Source: Hyphomicrobiales bacterium
GTDB lineage: Bacteria > Pseudomonadota > Alphaproteobacteria > Rhizobiales > Aestuariivirgaceae
NCBI GenBank assembly: GCA_013002595.1
Contig: JABDJG010000340.1
Span: 1-5,167, forward strand
Direction: 5' to 3'
DNA length: 5,167 bases
Shown here: positions 1-5,081 of the stretch, one piece after another
Layout of the letters: every line of letters starts with the position of its first letter
How positions within the stretch are numbered: position 1 is the stretch's first letter
Made by a program: the position numbers and the translations under genes
Notes under the pieces: generated by a model
The model's database searches: none
What the model was told of the DNA's origin: nothing
The model's input: only the letters and a program-made list of their open reading frames with translations

Positions 1-89
1 GCGCCGATCATCAGCCCGTCGATGATGATCTTCAGATTTACGACCGGAAAGTCGACCAGGAGGCCGAGATTGCCCAAAATTTGATCCAT
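1..89 (-). CDS. livH: Branched-chain amino acid-type ABC transporter permease, N-terminal fragment
   Basis: This is the first 29 codons of a permease that continues beyond the left edge. The protein begins MDQILGNLGLL and reaches the stretch KIIIDGLMIG, which resembles the opening of LivH-type inner-membrane permeases, where the first membrane helix starts with a 'DGLMIGAIYAL'-like run. Such a permease pairs with a LivM-type partner and LivG/LivF ATPases to import amino acids delivered by a periplasmic binding protein. The start is supported by a purine-rich GAGAGGGG ribosome site about seven bases upstream. The gene follows the binding-protein gene on the same strand after a 127-base gap, as expected for one transport cassette. 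The fragment is too short to exclude another permease of the same family (for example urea or amide type), so the symbol names the family and not the substrate. Confidence 0.72.
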   Translation of the reverse strand, partial: MDQILGNLGLLVDFPVVNLKIIIDGLMIG

Positions 90-143
90 GCCGTCCGCCC
101 CTCTCAACGGAATGCAGTCGTGCCAGCCGTTTTCGTGTTTTTG

Positions 144-149
144 ATTATA
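144..149 (-). promoter_or_regulatory. Perfect TATAAT -10-like hexamer before the permease gene
   Basis: Read on the minus strand this is an exact TATAAT lying 54 bases upstream of the permease start and just downstream of the binding-protein terminator. A start of transcription near position 137 would give a leader of about 48 bases. The weak point is the -35 position, which falls in the GC-rich terminator stem and does not resemble TTGACA. It may give separate expression of the permease genes, or it may be a chance match. Confidence 0.28.
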
Positions 150-157
150 CCGGCAGG

Positions 158-195
158 AAACAAAGGCCGGGCACCAATTTGGTGACGCCCGGCCC
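158..195 (-). terminator. Hairpin terminator after the binding-protein gene
   Basis: GGCCGGGC at 165-172 pairs exactly with GCCCGGCC at 187-194, giving an 8-bp GC-only stem. The loop contains a second small inverted repeat (ACC with GGT around AATTT). Read on the minus strand the stem is followed by TTTGTTT, a modest T-rich tail, so it fits a rho-independent terminator or attenuator for the binding-protein transcript, which stops only 22 bases earlier. Stem-loops between a binding-protein gene and its permease genes are a known way for ABC operons to make more binding protein than membrane components; that role here is inferred. Confidence 0.7.
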
Positions 196-216
196 TGTAT
201 TAATCGTCCTAGAACC

Positions 217-1455
217 TTACTTCGCCATCCGCGGGTAGTTCAGCTTGTGCGAGGCAAAGTCTGACGGCGCCACAACGTTGTATTTGCCGTCCTGGATCTG
301 GCGCAGCACCATCGGCTTGGCAATGTTGTTGCCGGCTGGCGAGAACTTGATGTTGCCGTAGAAGGTCTTCAGGTCCGTTGCTGACAGCGCGTCACGCACC
401 TTTTCCTTGTCAAGCGAACCGGCCCGTTCAAACGCATCCTTGAAGACATAAACCGCAGCTGATGCCTGGGCTGTCTGGTAAGGAACCTTCTTGTCGGCAT
501 ATTCGGTAAATGCTGCCTTGAACTCTTTTTCATAGTTTGCAGCGGTACCGAAGATCGGGTCCTCGTACGACAGGGTTTCGGCCCATTGCGTCGAGCACAG
601 GATGTCGTTGGCAACGTCGCCGAACTTGCCGGTGACATCTGCTGCTTCGCAGTGGGTGATGGCAATCATCGGCACGTCAATCTTCATTTCACCGATCTGG
701 CGCACGGCGGTTGCTGCGCCCTTTGAGTGACCAGAAACGATCAGCAGATCGGGTTTGAGCAGTTTCACCTTGGTGAGAATGGCGCTCATGTCCGACAGAT
801 CGCGCGGCAGCTTTTCGTCAACGACCACGTTCATGCCGTACTTCTTGGAATCTTCCAGAACACCAGCCCGAATGTCCAATGAGAACGGATCGTTCTCTAC
901 TGCAACCGCGACCTTGACCGAGGATGTTTCCTTACCGGCTTCCTTGGCTTTCTCGGCTGCCAGGGTAACGGCAGATGCAAGATACTGCTCGGACGTCGAC
1001 AGAACCGCGAACAGATACTTGCGGCCCTTGTTGAACAGCGAGCGCGAGGCGCCTTCCGCTTCAACCATCGGGATCTTGTACTTCTCGGTGACCGGCGCAA
1101 TTGCCTTGGTCAGGCCGGATGAGTACGGCCCAAGCATATACTGGATCTTGTCCTGGTTGATCAGGCGTTCGGCCAGCGTCGCGCCGCGGTCACCCTTGGA
1201 TTCGTCATCGTAATAGGTGACATTGAAATTGTAGCATTTGTCACCAATCTTGATGCCGCCGTTTTCCTTGATCTTCTGGATCGCGAATTCATAGCCGTTC
1301 TTGGCGTGGATGCCGTTGGTGGCGTATTTGCCGGTCAGCGAAATCGCTGACCCGAGTCTGAGTTCCTCACATTCCGCAGCTGTCGCCGCCGTCGGCGCAA
1401 CCGCCAGCAGGGCAGCCGTTGCAAAACCCAAAGCAATCCCGTGGAATTTGCTCAT
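217..1455 (-). CDS. Periplasmic amino-acid-binding protein of an ABC transporter (LivJ/Peripla_BP_6 type)
   Basis: This 412-residue protein is the soluble receptor that would capture an amino acid or similar ligand in the periplasm and deliver it to a LivHMGF-type permease. Residues 1-27 form a signal peptide: Lys3, a hydrophobic core about 8-20 and an Ala-rich ATAA end, with cleavage probably before Glu28. There is no lipobox, so it should be soluble. The mature part begins with the family pattern LRLGSAISLTGKYA (32-45), followed by the ligand-pocket region GPYSSGLTKAIAPV (109-122) and IPMVEAEGASRSLF (128-141). Cys29/Cys74 and Cys269/Cys287 could form two disulfides; a disulfide in the first position is known in LivJ. 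The chosen start has a GGGAGGA ribosome site and places the signal peptide at the N-terminus. An ATG 42 codons upstream (at 1581) would add an unrelated basic leader. The neighbours are a permease downstream and an aminotransferase upstream on the same strand. Ligand specificity cannot be read; urea, amide or D-amino acid ligands remain possible. Confidence 0.93.
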   Translation of the reverse strand: MSKFHGIALGFATAALLAVAPTAATAAECEELRLGSAISLTGKYATNGIHAKNGYEFAIQKIKENGGIKIGDKCYNFNVTYYDDESKGDRGATLAERLINQDKIQYMLGPYSSGLTKAIAPVTEKYKIPMVEAEGASRSLFNKGRKYLFAVLSTSEQYLASAVTLAAEKAKEAGKETSSVKVAVAVENDPFSLDIRAGVLEDSKKYGMNVVVDEKLPRDLSDMSAILTKVKLLKPDLLIVSGHSKGAATAVRQIGEMKIDVPMIAITHCEAADVTGKFGDVANDILCSTQWAETLSYEDPIFGTAANYEKEFKAAFTEYADKKVPYQTAQASAAVYVFKDAFERAGSLDKEKVRDALSATDLKTFYGNIKFSPAGNNIAKPMVLRQIQDGKYNVVAPSDFASHKLNYPRMAK

Positions 1456-1463
1456 GATTGTCT

Positions 1464-1470
1464 TCCTCCC
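1464..1470 (-). promoter_or_regulatory. Ribosome binding site that fixes the binding-protein start
   Basis: Read on the minus strand this is GGGAGGA, a near-ideal Shine-Dalgarno sequence eight bases before the ATG at 1455. It decides in favour of the start that puts the signal peptide first, over the longer reading that begins at 1581. Confidence 0.85.
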
Positions 1471-1552
1471 TTTAATCAGCACGTACCACCCAATCACCAG
1501 TGGACGTGTAACGCATAAAACGTTTGGCCGTGTTTTCACTGACCAGAGTCTA

Positions 1553-1581
1553 TTTCTATTGCCCTCCAGCCCAGAAGGCAA
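1553..1581 (-). promoter_or_regulatory. Candidate sigma-70 promoter with an inverted repeat across its spacer
   Basis: On the minus strand TTGCCT (1576-1581) and TAGAAA (1553-1558) lie exactly 17 bases apart, each matching four of six bases of the -35 and -10 consensus. A start near 1546 would leave a leader of about 90 bases before the binding-protein gene. The -35 element and the spacer are exactly covered by an inverted repeat: TTGCCCTC at 1559-1566 pairs with GAAGGCAA at 1574-1581 (8 bp, one G-T pair, 7-base loop). This could be an operator, or the hairpin could act in the RNA if transcription starts further up at the aminotransferase. No T-run follows on either strand, so it is not an obvious terminator. 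Confidence 0.3.
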
Positions 1582-1626
1582 CTCGCTATTCGAAATCCGG
1601 TACCAACACGGTAAATGCCGGCCGGT

Positions 1627-2484
1627 CTATCTGAGCCCCGCTTCAGCCCGGGCAGCGTCCAGATAGATATCGCGCATCCGCCGGGCGATCGGCCCGGGTG
1701 ACCCGTCTGCCACCTGCTTGCCGTCGATCTCGATGATCGGCAACACAAACACCGAAGCACTCGACAAGAACGCTTCATCGGCATCAAGTGCTTCTTCAAC
1801 ACTGAACGGGCGTTCTTCGATCTGAATTTGATGCTCGGCGGCAAGCCGCATCAACACCTTGCGCCGGATGCCGGGCAGGATCTCGCGCGACAGCGGGCGG
1901 GTGATCACCTTGCCGTCCTTGACGATATAGGCCGATGAAGAAGAACCTTCCGTCACCTTGTCGTCCTCGACCATCCAGGCCTCGTAGGCACCCTTTTCCG
2001 CCGCCTGCTGCTTGGCCATCACCTGGCCCAGGAGCGCAATCGATTTGATGTTGCGGTTCTTCCAGCGGATATCCTCGACCGTTGCCACCTTCACGCCGGT
2101 TGCCGCCATCGGGTTGTCGATGAGGTTCTTTTGCTGGGTAAACGCCATCACCGCCGGTTTGACACCCTTCGGAAAGGTGAAATCACGCTCTGCGACACCG
2201 CGTGTCACCTGTGAATAGACCACGCCTTCTTCGATGTTGTTGCGGGCAATCAGCTCCTCATGAAACGCGACATAGTCATCTGTCGAACACGGCCAGTCGA
2301 TGCTCAACTGATCGAGACTGTAGGCCAGCCGCTCAAGGAACGGTGCCTTGTCGATCATCTTGCCGCCAATCACCGGCACCACTTCATAAACGCCGTCACC
2401 AAACACATAGCCGCGGTCGAATATCGACACCTTGGCGTCTGCCTCATCGACAAACTCACCATTCACATAGACGGTCCGGCCCAT
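1627..2484 (-). CDS. dat: Class IV PLP aminotransferase, most like D-amino-acid transaminase
   Basis: This 285-residue cytoplasmic enzyme belongs to fold-type IV PLP aminotransferases, and its length is normal for D-amino-acid transaminase (about 280-290). Such enzymes interconvert D-alanine plus 2-oxoglutarate with pyruvate plus D-glutamate. Visible marks, in order, are VYVNGEFV and the strand KVSIFDRGYVFGDGVYEV (18-35), the substrate-binding stretch YSQVTRGVAERDF (90-102), the PLP lysine Lys147 in RNIKSIALLGQ, and KVTEGSSSSAY (176-186), whose Glu179 should contact the PLP ring nitrogen. Overall the pattern follows Bacillus D-amino-acid transaminase more closely than IlvE or PabC, though those relatives cannot be fully excluded. 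In the Bacillus enzyme the carboxylate trap includes Arg and His two residues apart; here the aligned residues appear to be Arg100 and Phe102. The start is set by TGAGGAG six bases upstream; a reading from 2535 adds 17 residues that do not look like family sequence. It lies upstream of the amino-acid-binding-protein gene on the same strand. Confidence 0.88.
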   Translation of the reverse strand: MGRTVYVNGEFVDEADAKVSIFDRGYVFGDGVYEVVPVIGGKMIDKAPFLERLAYSLDQLSIDWPCSTDDYVAFHEELIARNNIEEGVVYSQVTRGVAERDFTFPKGVKPAVMAFTQQKNLIDNPMAATGVKVATVEDIRWKNRNIKSIALLGQVMAKQQAAEKGAYEAWMVEDDKVTEGSSSSAYIVKDGKVITRPLSREILPGIRRKVLMRLAAEHQIQIEERPFSVEEALDADEAFLSSASVFVLPIIEIDGKQVADGSPGPIARRMRDIYLDAARAEAGLR

Positions 2485-2590
2485 TCGCAGCTCCTCAATA
2501 AATTCGATGACGCCATGAAAACCAGAATTGCACATCCACGTCTATAGCCGGCGTCTTGATCTGTGAACTGTCAGCCATCATGTTGCACCC
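2485..2590. promoter_or_regulatory. Divergent promoter region between the aminotransferase and hydrolase genes
   Basis: The two genes point away from each other across 106 bases, so promoters for both should lie here. For the leftward gene, TTCACA (minus strand, 2562-2567) and TATAGA (minus strand, 2541-2546) are good hexamers, but their 15-base spacer is short. For the rightward gene, TTGATC (2556-2561) and CATGTT (2579-2584) are 17 bases apart; the -10 match is poor, and transcription from it would begin almost at the start codon at 2591. The two -35 candidates abut each other. I saw no convincing operator. Presence of promoters is inferred from gene layout; the exact hexamers are uncertain. 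Confidence 0.5.
2491..2497 (-). promoter_or_regulatory. Ribosome binding site that fixes the aminotransferase start
   Basis: Read on the minus strand this is TGAGGAG, six bases before the ATG at 2484. It is a strong Shine-Dalgarno sequence and supports the protein beginning MGRTVYVNGEF over the longer alternative starting at 2535. Confidence 0.85.
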
Positions 2591-3622
2591 ATGCGCAAAG
2601 ACGTGAACCCATATTACAACGGCCCGGCGTCCGATCACTTCGATGGCGTGCGGTTTTTCCTGCCCAACCACAACGCCAGCAATTGCACCAGCGACCTGAT
2701 CAAATGGCAGACCAGCGGTGAGCGCCAGGCTTGGCCCAAGTGGGTGGAAAACCGCCCGCAGCAAGCCCCGGCACACAGGGTCGATGATCTGTCTGCGACC
2801 TTCATCGGCCATGCCACCGTGCTGTTGCAGGTCAGCGGTCTCAACATTTTGACCGATCCGTTCCTGTCAAGCCGTACCAGCCCGTTCCAGTTTGCCGGGC
2901 CAAAGCGGGTCCGCCATCCCGGTATCGTGCTTGAAGACCTGCCACCCATCGATGTCATCCTGGTCAGCCACAACCATTATGACCACATGGACCTGCCCGC
3001 ATTGCGCAAGCTGCATGACCTGCATGGGTCCCGCATCATCACCCCGCTCGGCAATGCCGCCATCATCAACAAGGCGCGCCGGCCGTTTTCGATCACCGAG
3101 AGCGACTGGGGCGACAAGGTATCCCTGCCCAGGGACATCGACGTTACCTTGACCCCCGCCATGCACTGGTCCAAGCGCACGCCGTTTGACCGCAACATGG
3201 CCCTGTGGGGCGCCTTCGTCATCGAAACCCCGGCCGGCCCGGTCTATTTCGCCGCCGATACCGGATACGGCAGCGGCCAGCATTTTCGCGATGTTCGCGC
3301 CCAATTCGGTGAGCCGCGCCTTGCCCTTCTGCCGATCGGCGCCTACGAGCCGCGCTGGTTCATGTCGGGACAGCACATGAACCCTGAAGAAGCGGTTCGC
3401 GGCCACAATGACCTCGGCGCCCACCGCTCACTCGCCATTCATCACAGCACCGTGCAGCTGACCGACGAAGCGATCGATCAACCGGTGATCGATCATGCCG
3501 AAGCGATGGAGAGACAAGGTGTCGCTGAAGACCGCTTCCGGGTTCTGGAAACCGGTGAGAGCTGGGCCGTTCCACCTCTCGCCACGGCTGGCGATGCAGT
3601 GCTAGAACAGGCAGCAGAATAA
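2591..3622 (+). CDS. Metallo-beta-lactamase-fold hydrolase, NAPE-PLD-like
   Basis: This 343-residue protein has the metal-binding metallo-beta-lactamase fold in the form seen in N-acylphosphatidylethanolamine phospholipase D and its bacterial relatives. The N-terminal SDHFDGVRFF (14-23) is a hallmark of that family, followed by FIGHATVLLQ (71-80), LTDPFLSSRTSPFQFAGPKR (87-106) and the metal motif SHNHYDHMD (126-134), giving His127, His129, Asp131 and His132. Further ligands are likely His192 (PAMHWS), Asp223 (FAADTG) and His284 (AIHHS); the spacing resembles human NAPE-PLD. HMNPEEAV (262-269) is another family mark. There is no signal peptide or membrane helix, so it is probably cytoplasmic or peripheral. 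No Shine-Dalgarno sequence precedes the ATG, and no other in-frame start exists before an upstream stop at 2564-2566. The thiolase gene begins 25 bases downstream and is probably co-transcribed. The substrate is not known; phospholipase, lactonase or phosphodiesterase activities are all possible within the fold. Confidence 0.88.
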   Translation: MRKDVNPYYNGPASDHFDGVRFFLPNHNASNCTSDLIKWQTSGERQAWPKWVENRPQQAPAHRVDDLSATFIGHATVLLQVSGLNILTDPFLSSRTSPFQFAGPKRVRHPGIVLEDLPPIDVILVSHNHYDHMDLPALRKLHDLHGSRIITPLGNAAIINKARRPFSITESDWGDKVSLPRDIDVTLTPAMHWSKRTPFDRNMALWGAFVIETPAGPVYFAADTGYGSGQHFRDVRAQFGEPRLALLPIGAYEPRWFMSGQHMNPEEAVRGHNDLGAHRSLAIHHSTVQLTDEAIDQPVIDHAEAMERQGVAEDRFRVLETGESWAVPPLATAGDAVLEQAAE

Positions 3623-3647
3623 CTGAATTCTCGAAAGGTAGATCATC

Positions 3648-4808
3648 ATGGCAGCGATCATCGGCTGGGCCCATTCGCAATTCGGCAAACTGGAAGAAGA
3701 CGAACTGGAGACGCTGATCGCCCGGGTTGCCCGCGATGCGGTTGCCGACGCCGGTATCGAATTTACCGATGTCGATGCGATCTATGTCGGCAATTTCGGC
3801 GGCTTTGAGAAACAGAGCTTTCCCGCTTCCTTCGCGCTTGATGCCGATGATGCTTTGCGCTTCACGCCGGCGACCCGCATCGAGAACGCCTGCGCCACCG
3901 GATCGGCCGCCATCCACCAGGGCCTCAACGAGATCGCTGCCGGCAAGTCCCGTTTCGTGCTGGTGATCGGTGCTGAAAAGATGACCTGCGCATCCGGCGC
4001 CGATATCGGCGACATCCTCTTGAACGCCTCCTACCGCAAGGAGGAAGGCGACATCCCCGGCGGCTTTGCCGGCGCCTTTGGCCGTATCGCCGACCTCTAC
4101 TTCCAGCGCTACGGCGATCAGTCGGCCGCCATGGCCAGAATTGCCGCCAAGAACCACGCCAATGGCGTCGAAAACCCATACGCCCAACTGCGCAAGGATC
4201 TCGGCTTTGAGTTCTGCAACACGATCTCCGACAAGAACCCTTACGTTGCCGGCCCGATCCGCCGTACCGATTGCTCGCTTGTCTCCGACGGTGCCGCCGC
4301 TATCGTTCTGACCGACAGCGAAACCGCGATGGAGCGCGACAAGGCGGTCTCGTTCCGCGCCGCTGCCCATGTCCAGGACTTCCTGCCCATGTCACGCCGC
4401 GATATCGTCCAGTTCGAAGGCTGCGAGCAGGCCTGGAAAAAGGCCCATGAAGCGGCCGGCACCAGCCTCGATGATCTCTCGTTCGTTGAAACCCATGACT
4501 GCTTCACCATCGCCGAATTGATCGAATACGAGGCCATGGGCCTCACGCCGAAGGGCCAGGGCGCCCGCGCCATCGCCGAAGGCTGGACCGCCAAGGACGG
4601 CAAACTGCCGGTCAACCCGTCCGGCGGTCTCAAATCCAAGGGCCACCCGATCGGCGCCACCGGCGTTTCCATGCACATCATGGCCTCGATGCAGCTCATG
4701 GGCGATGCCGGCGGCATGCAGCTGAAGGACCCCGAACTCGCCGGCATCTTCAACATGGGCGGCGCCGCCGTAGCCAACTACGTATCGGTGCTTGAACGGC
4801 TAAGGTGA
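3648..4808 (+). CDS. Thiolase family protein of the SCP-x/SCP2 type
   Basis: This 386-residue protein is a complete thiolase-fold enzyme; relatives cleave 3-ketoacyl-CoA with coenzyme A or run the reverse Claisen condensation. The nucleophile is Cys82 in RIENACATGSAA. The motif ETHDCFTIAE (281-290) carries the HDCF signature of SCP-x/SCP2-type thiolases in place of the NEAF seen in classical enzymes, and GGLKSKGHPIGATG (326-339) supplies His333. The usual C-terminal Cys-x-Gly is absent: the end reads FNMGGAAVANYVSVL (368-382), so Cys285 of HDCF may serve as the second catalytic cysteine, as described for SCP2 thiolases. No SCP2 lipid-binding domain is attached. The ribosome site GAAAGG lies nine bases before the ATG. 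It follows the NAPE-PLD-like hydrolase by 25 bases in a likely two-gene operon. Products are often annotated acetyl-CoA acetyltransferase, but chain length and pathway cannot be inferred here. Confidence 0.93.
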   Translation: MAAIIGWAHSQFGKLEEDELETLIARVARDAVADAGIEFTDVDAIYVGNFGGFEKQSFPASFALDADDALRFTPATRIENACATGSAAIHQGLNEIAAGKSRFVLVIGAEKMTCASGADIGDILLNASYRKEEGDIPGGFAGAFGRIADLYFQRYGDQSAAMARIAAKNHANGVENPYAQLRKDLGFEFCNTISDKNPYVAGPIRRTDCSLVSDGAAAIVLTDSETAMERDKAVSFRAAAHVQDFLPMSRRDIVQFEGCEQAWKKAHEAAGTSLDDLSFVETHDCFTIAELIEYEAMGLTPKGQGARAIAEGWTAKDGKLPVNPSGGLKSKGHPIGATGVSMHIMASMQLMGDAGGMQLKDPELAGIFNMGGAAVANYVSVLERLR

Positions 4809-4820
4809 TGACCTCTCCGC

Positions 4821-4907
4821 CGTCATTCCGGCGAACGCCGGAATCCAGGGGCCAGACGGCACGGCCATGCTGCATTACACTGGATCCCGGCTTTCGCCGG
4901 GATGACG
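4821..4907. repeat. Two-armed palindromic repeat of the GTCATTCCGGCGAA family
   Basis: Two 28-base arms (4821-4848 and 4880-4907) face each other and agree at 25 of 28 positions when one is reverse-complemented. Each arm also folds alone into a perfect 8-bp hairpin with a 4-base loop: ATTCCGGC-GAAC-GCCGGAAT (4825-4844) and ATCCCGGC-TTTC-GCCGGGAT (4884-4903). The 31-base centre is not conserved in any way I can recognise. Elements with these arm sequences are widely dispersed in alphaproteobacterial and some other genomes and resemble REP/BIME-like non-autonomous elements. It starts 12 bases after the thiolase stop codon and may also slow or end transcription, although no T-run follows. The family assignment rests on recognising the arm sequence. 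Confidence 0.88.
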
Positions 4908-4947
4908 ATTGTCAATTGCATTTGGCCACCGCCCCTCTCATCCACAG

Positions 4948-4961
4948 TAGACTAAAGTCTA
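4948..4961. promoter_or_regulatory. 14-base palindrome upstream of the ammonium transporter
   Basis: TAGACT and AGTCTA form a perfect inverted repeat separated by AA. It lies 120 bases before the ammonium transporter start and just upstream of the candidate sigma-54 promoter, a usual place for an activator or repressor site. Its right half continues as AGTCTAAT, which differs by two bases from the TGCCTAAT half-sites further on. It does not match the NtrC consensus (TGCACC with GGTGCA). Confidence 0.4.
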
Positions 4962-4977
4962 ATATCCATTCCCCATG

Positions 4978-4993
4978 CGGCTGGTATTTTGCC
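4978..4993 (+). promoter_or_regulatory. Candidate sigma-54 (RpoN) promoter for the ammonium transporter
   Basis: The essential GG (4979-4980) and GC (4991-4992) are exactly ten bases apart, with GGC at the -24 element and a full TTGC at the -12 element. The -24 element is otherwise poor (CGGCTG against TGGCAC). Transcription would start near 5004, giving a leader of about 78 bases. Ammonium transporter genes in Proteobacteria are often RpoN/NtrC dependent, so the place is right, but no NtrC site could be recognised upstream. A palindrome overlaps the -12 element and start point. Confidence 0.35.
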
Positions 4994-5006
4994 TAATAAT
5001 TAGGCA
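4990..5006. promoter_or_regulatory. 17-base perfect palindrome, likely operator
   Basis: TGCCTAAT (4990-4997) and ATTAGGCA (4999-5006) form a perfect inverted repeat around a single A. The size and symmetry fit a site for a dimeric helix-turn-helix regulator. The same half-site recurs in direct orientation at 5029-5036. Its position over the candidate promoter suggests repression of the ammonium transporter, but the regulator is unknown. Confidence 0.5.
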
Positions 5007-5028
5007 TGAACTGGCGTTCACTCGAATA

Positions 5029-5036
5029 TGCCTAAT
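5029..5036 (+). repeat. Extra TGCCTAAT half-site
   Basis: This is an exact third copy of the 8-base half-site found in the 4990-5006 palindrome, 39 bases downstream of the first copy and 46 bases before the ammonium transporter start codon. It has no inverted partner next to it (TTTTTAAT follows). It may be a secondary operator half-site within the leader. Confidence 0.4.
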
Positions 5037-5081
5037 TTTTAATCAGTTGCCGTAATTGACAGCAGCTAGAGGGGAATCGAC

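Noticed and set aside
1518..1525. AAACGTTT palindrome upstream of the binding-protein gene
   Set aside because: It is only eight bases long, with no second copy or extended symmetry, so it is easily a chance match.
1456..1581. A 42-residue N-terminal extension of the binding protein from an ATG at 1581
   Set aside because: It would bury the signal peptide inside the protein and ignore the strong ribosome site before the ATG at 1455.
2485..2535. A 17-residue N-terminal extension of the aminotransferase from an ATG at 2535
   Set aside because: The ribosome site TGAGGAG sits within it, correctly spaced for the ATG at 2484, and the family's conserved N-terminus begins there.
3360..4370. A 336-codon open frame on the minus strand opposite the thiolase gene
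   Set aside because: It lies antisense to the hydrolase end and most of the thiolase, has low-complexity Gly/Val/Ala-rich content without recognisable motifs, and is explained by the strong third-position GC bias of the plus-strand gene.
4821..4907. CRISPR-like repeats or insertion-sequence ends
   Set aside because: There are only two arms, in opposite orientation, with no further repeat units and no transposase or target-site duplication; the pattern fits a small palindromic repeat element.
4805..4996. A 63-codon open frame on the plus strand (FRRTPESR ... DPGFRRDD)
   Set aside because: Most of it is translation of the palindromic repeat; peptides of this kind are frequently mis-annotated wherever this repeat family occurs. 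It has no convincing ribosome site, and its start overlaps the thiolase stop.
5056..5061. An exact TTGACA, like a -35 element, before the ammonium transporter
   Set aside because: The matching -10 position would fall at the start codon and transcription would begin inside the gene; no TATAAT-like sequence is present there.
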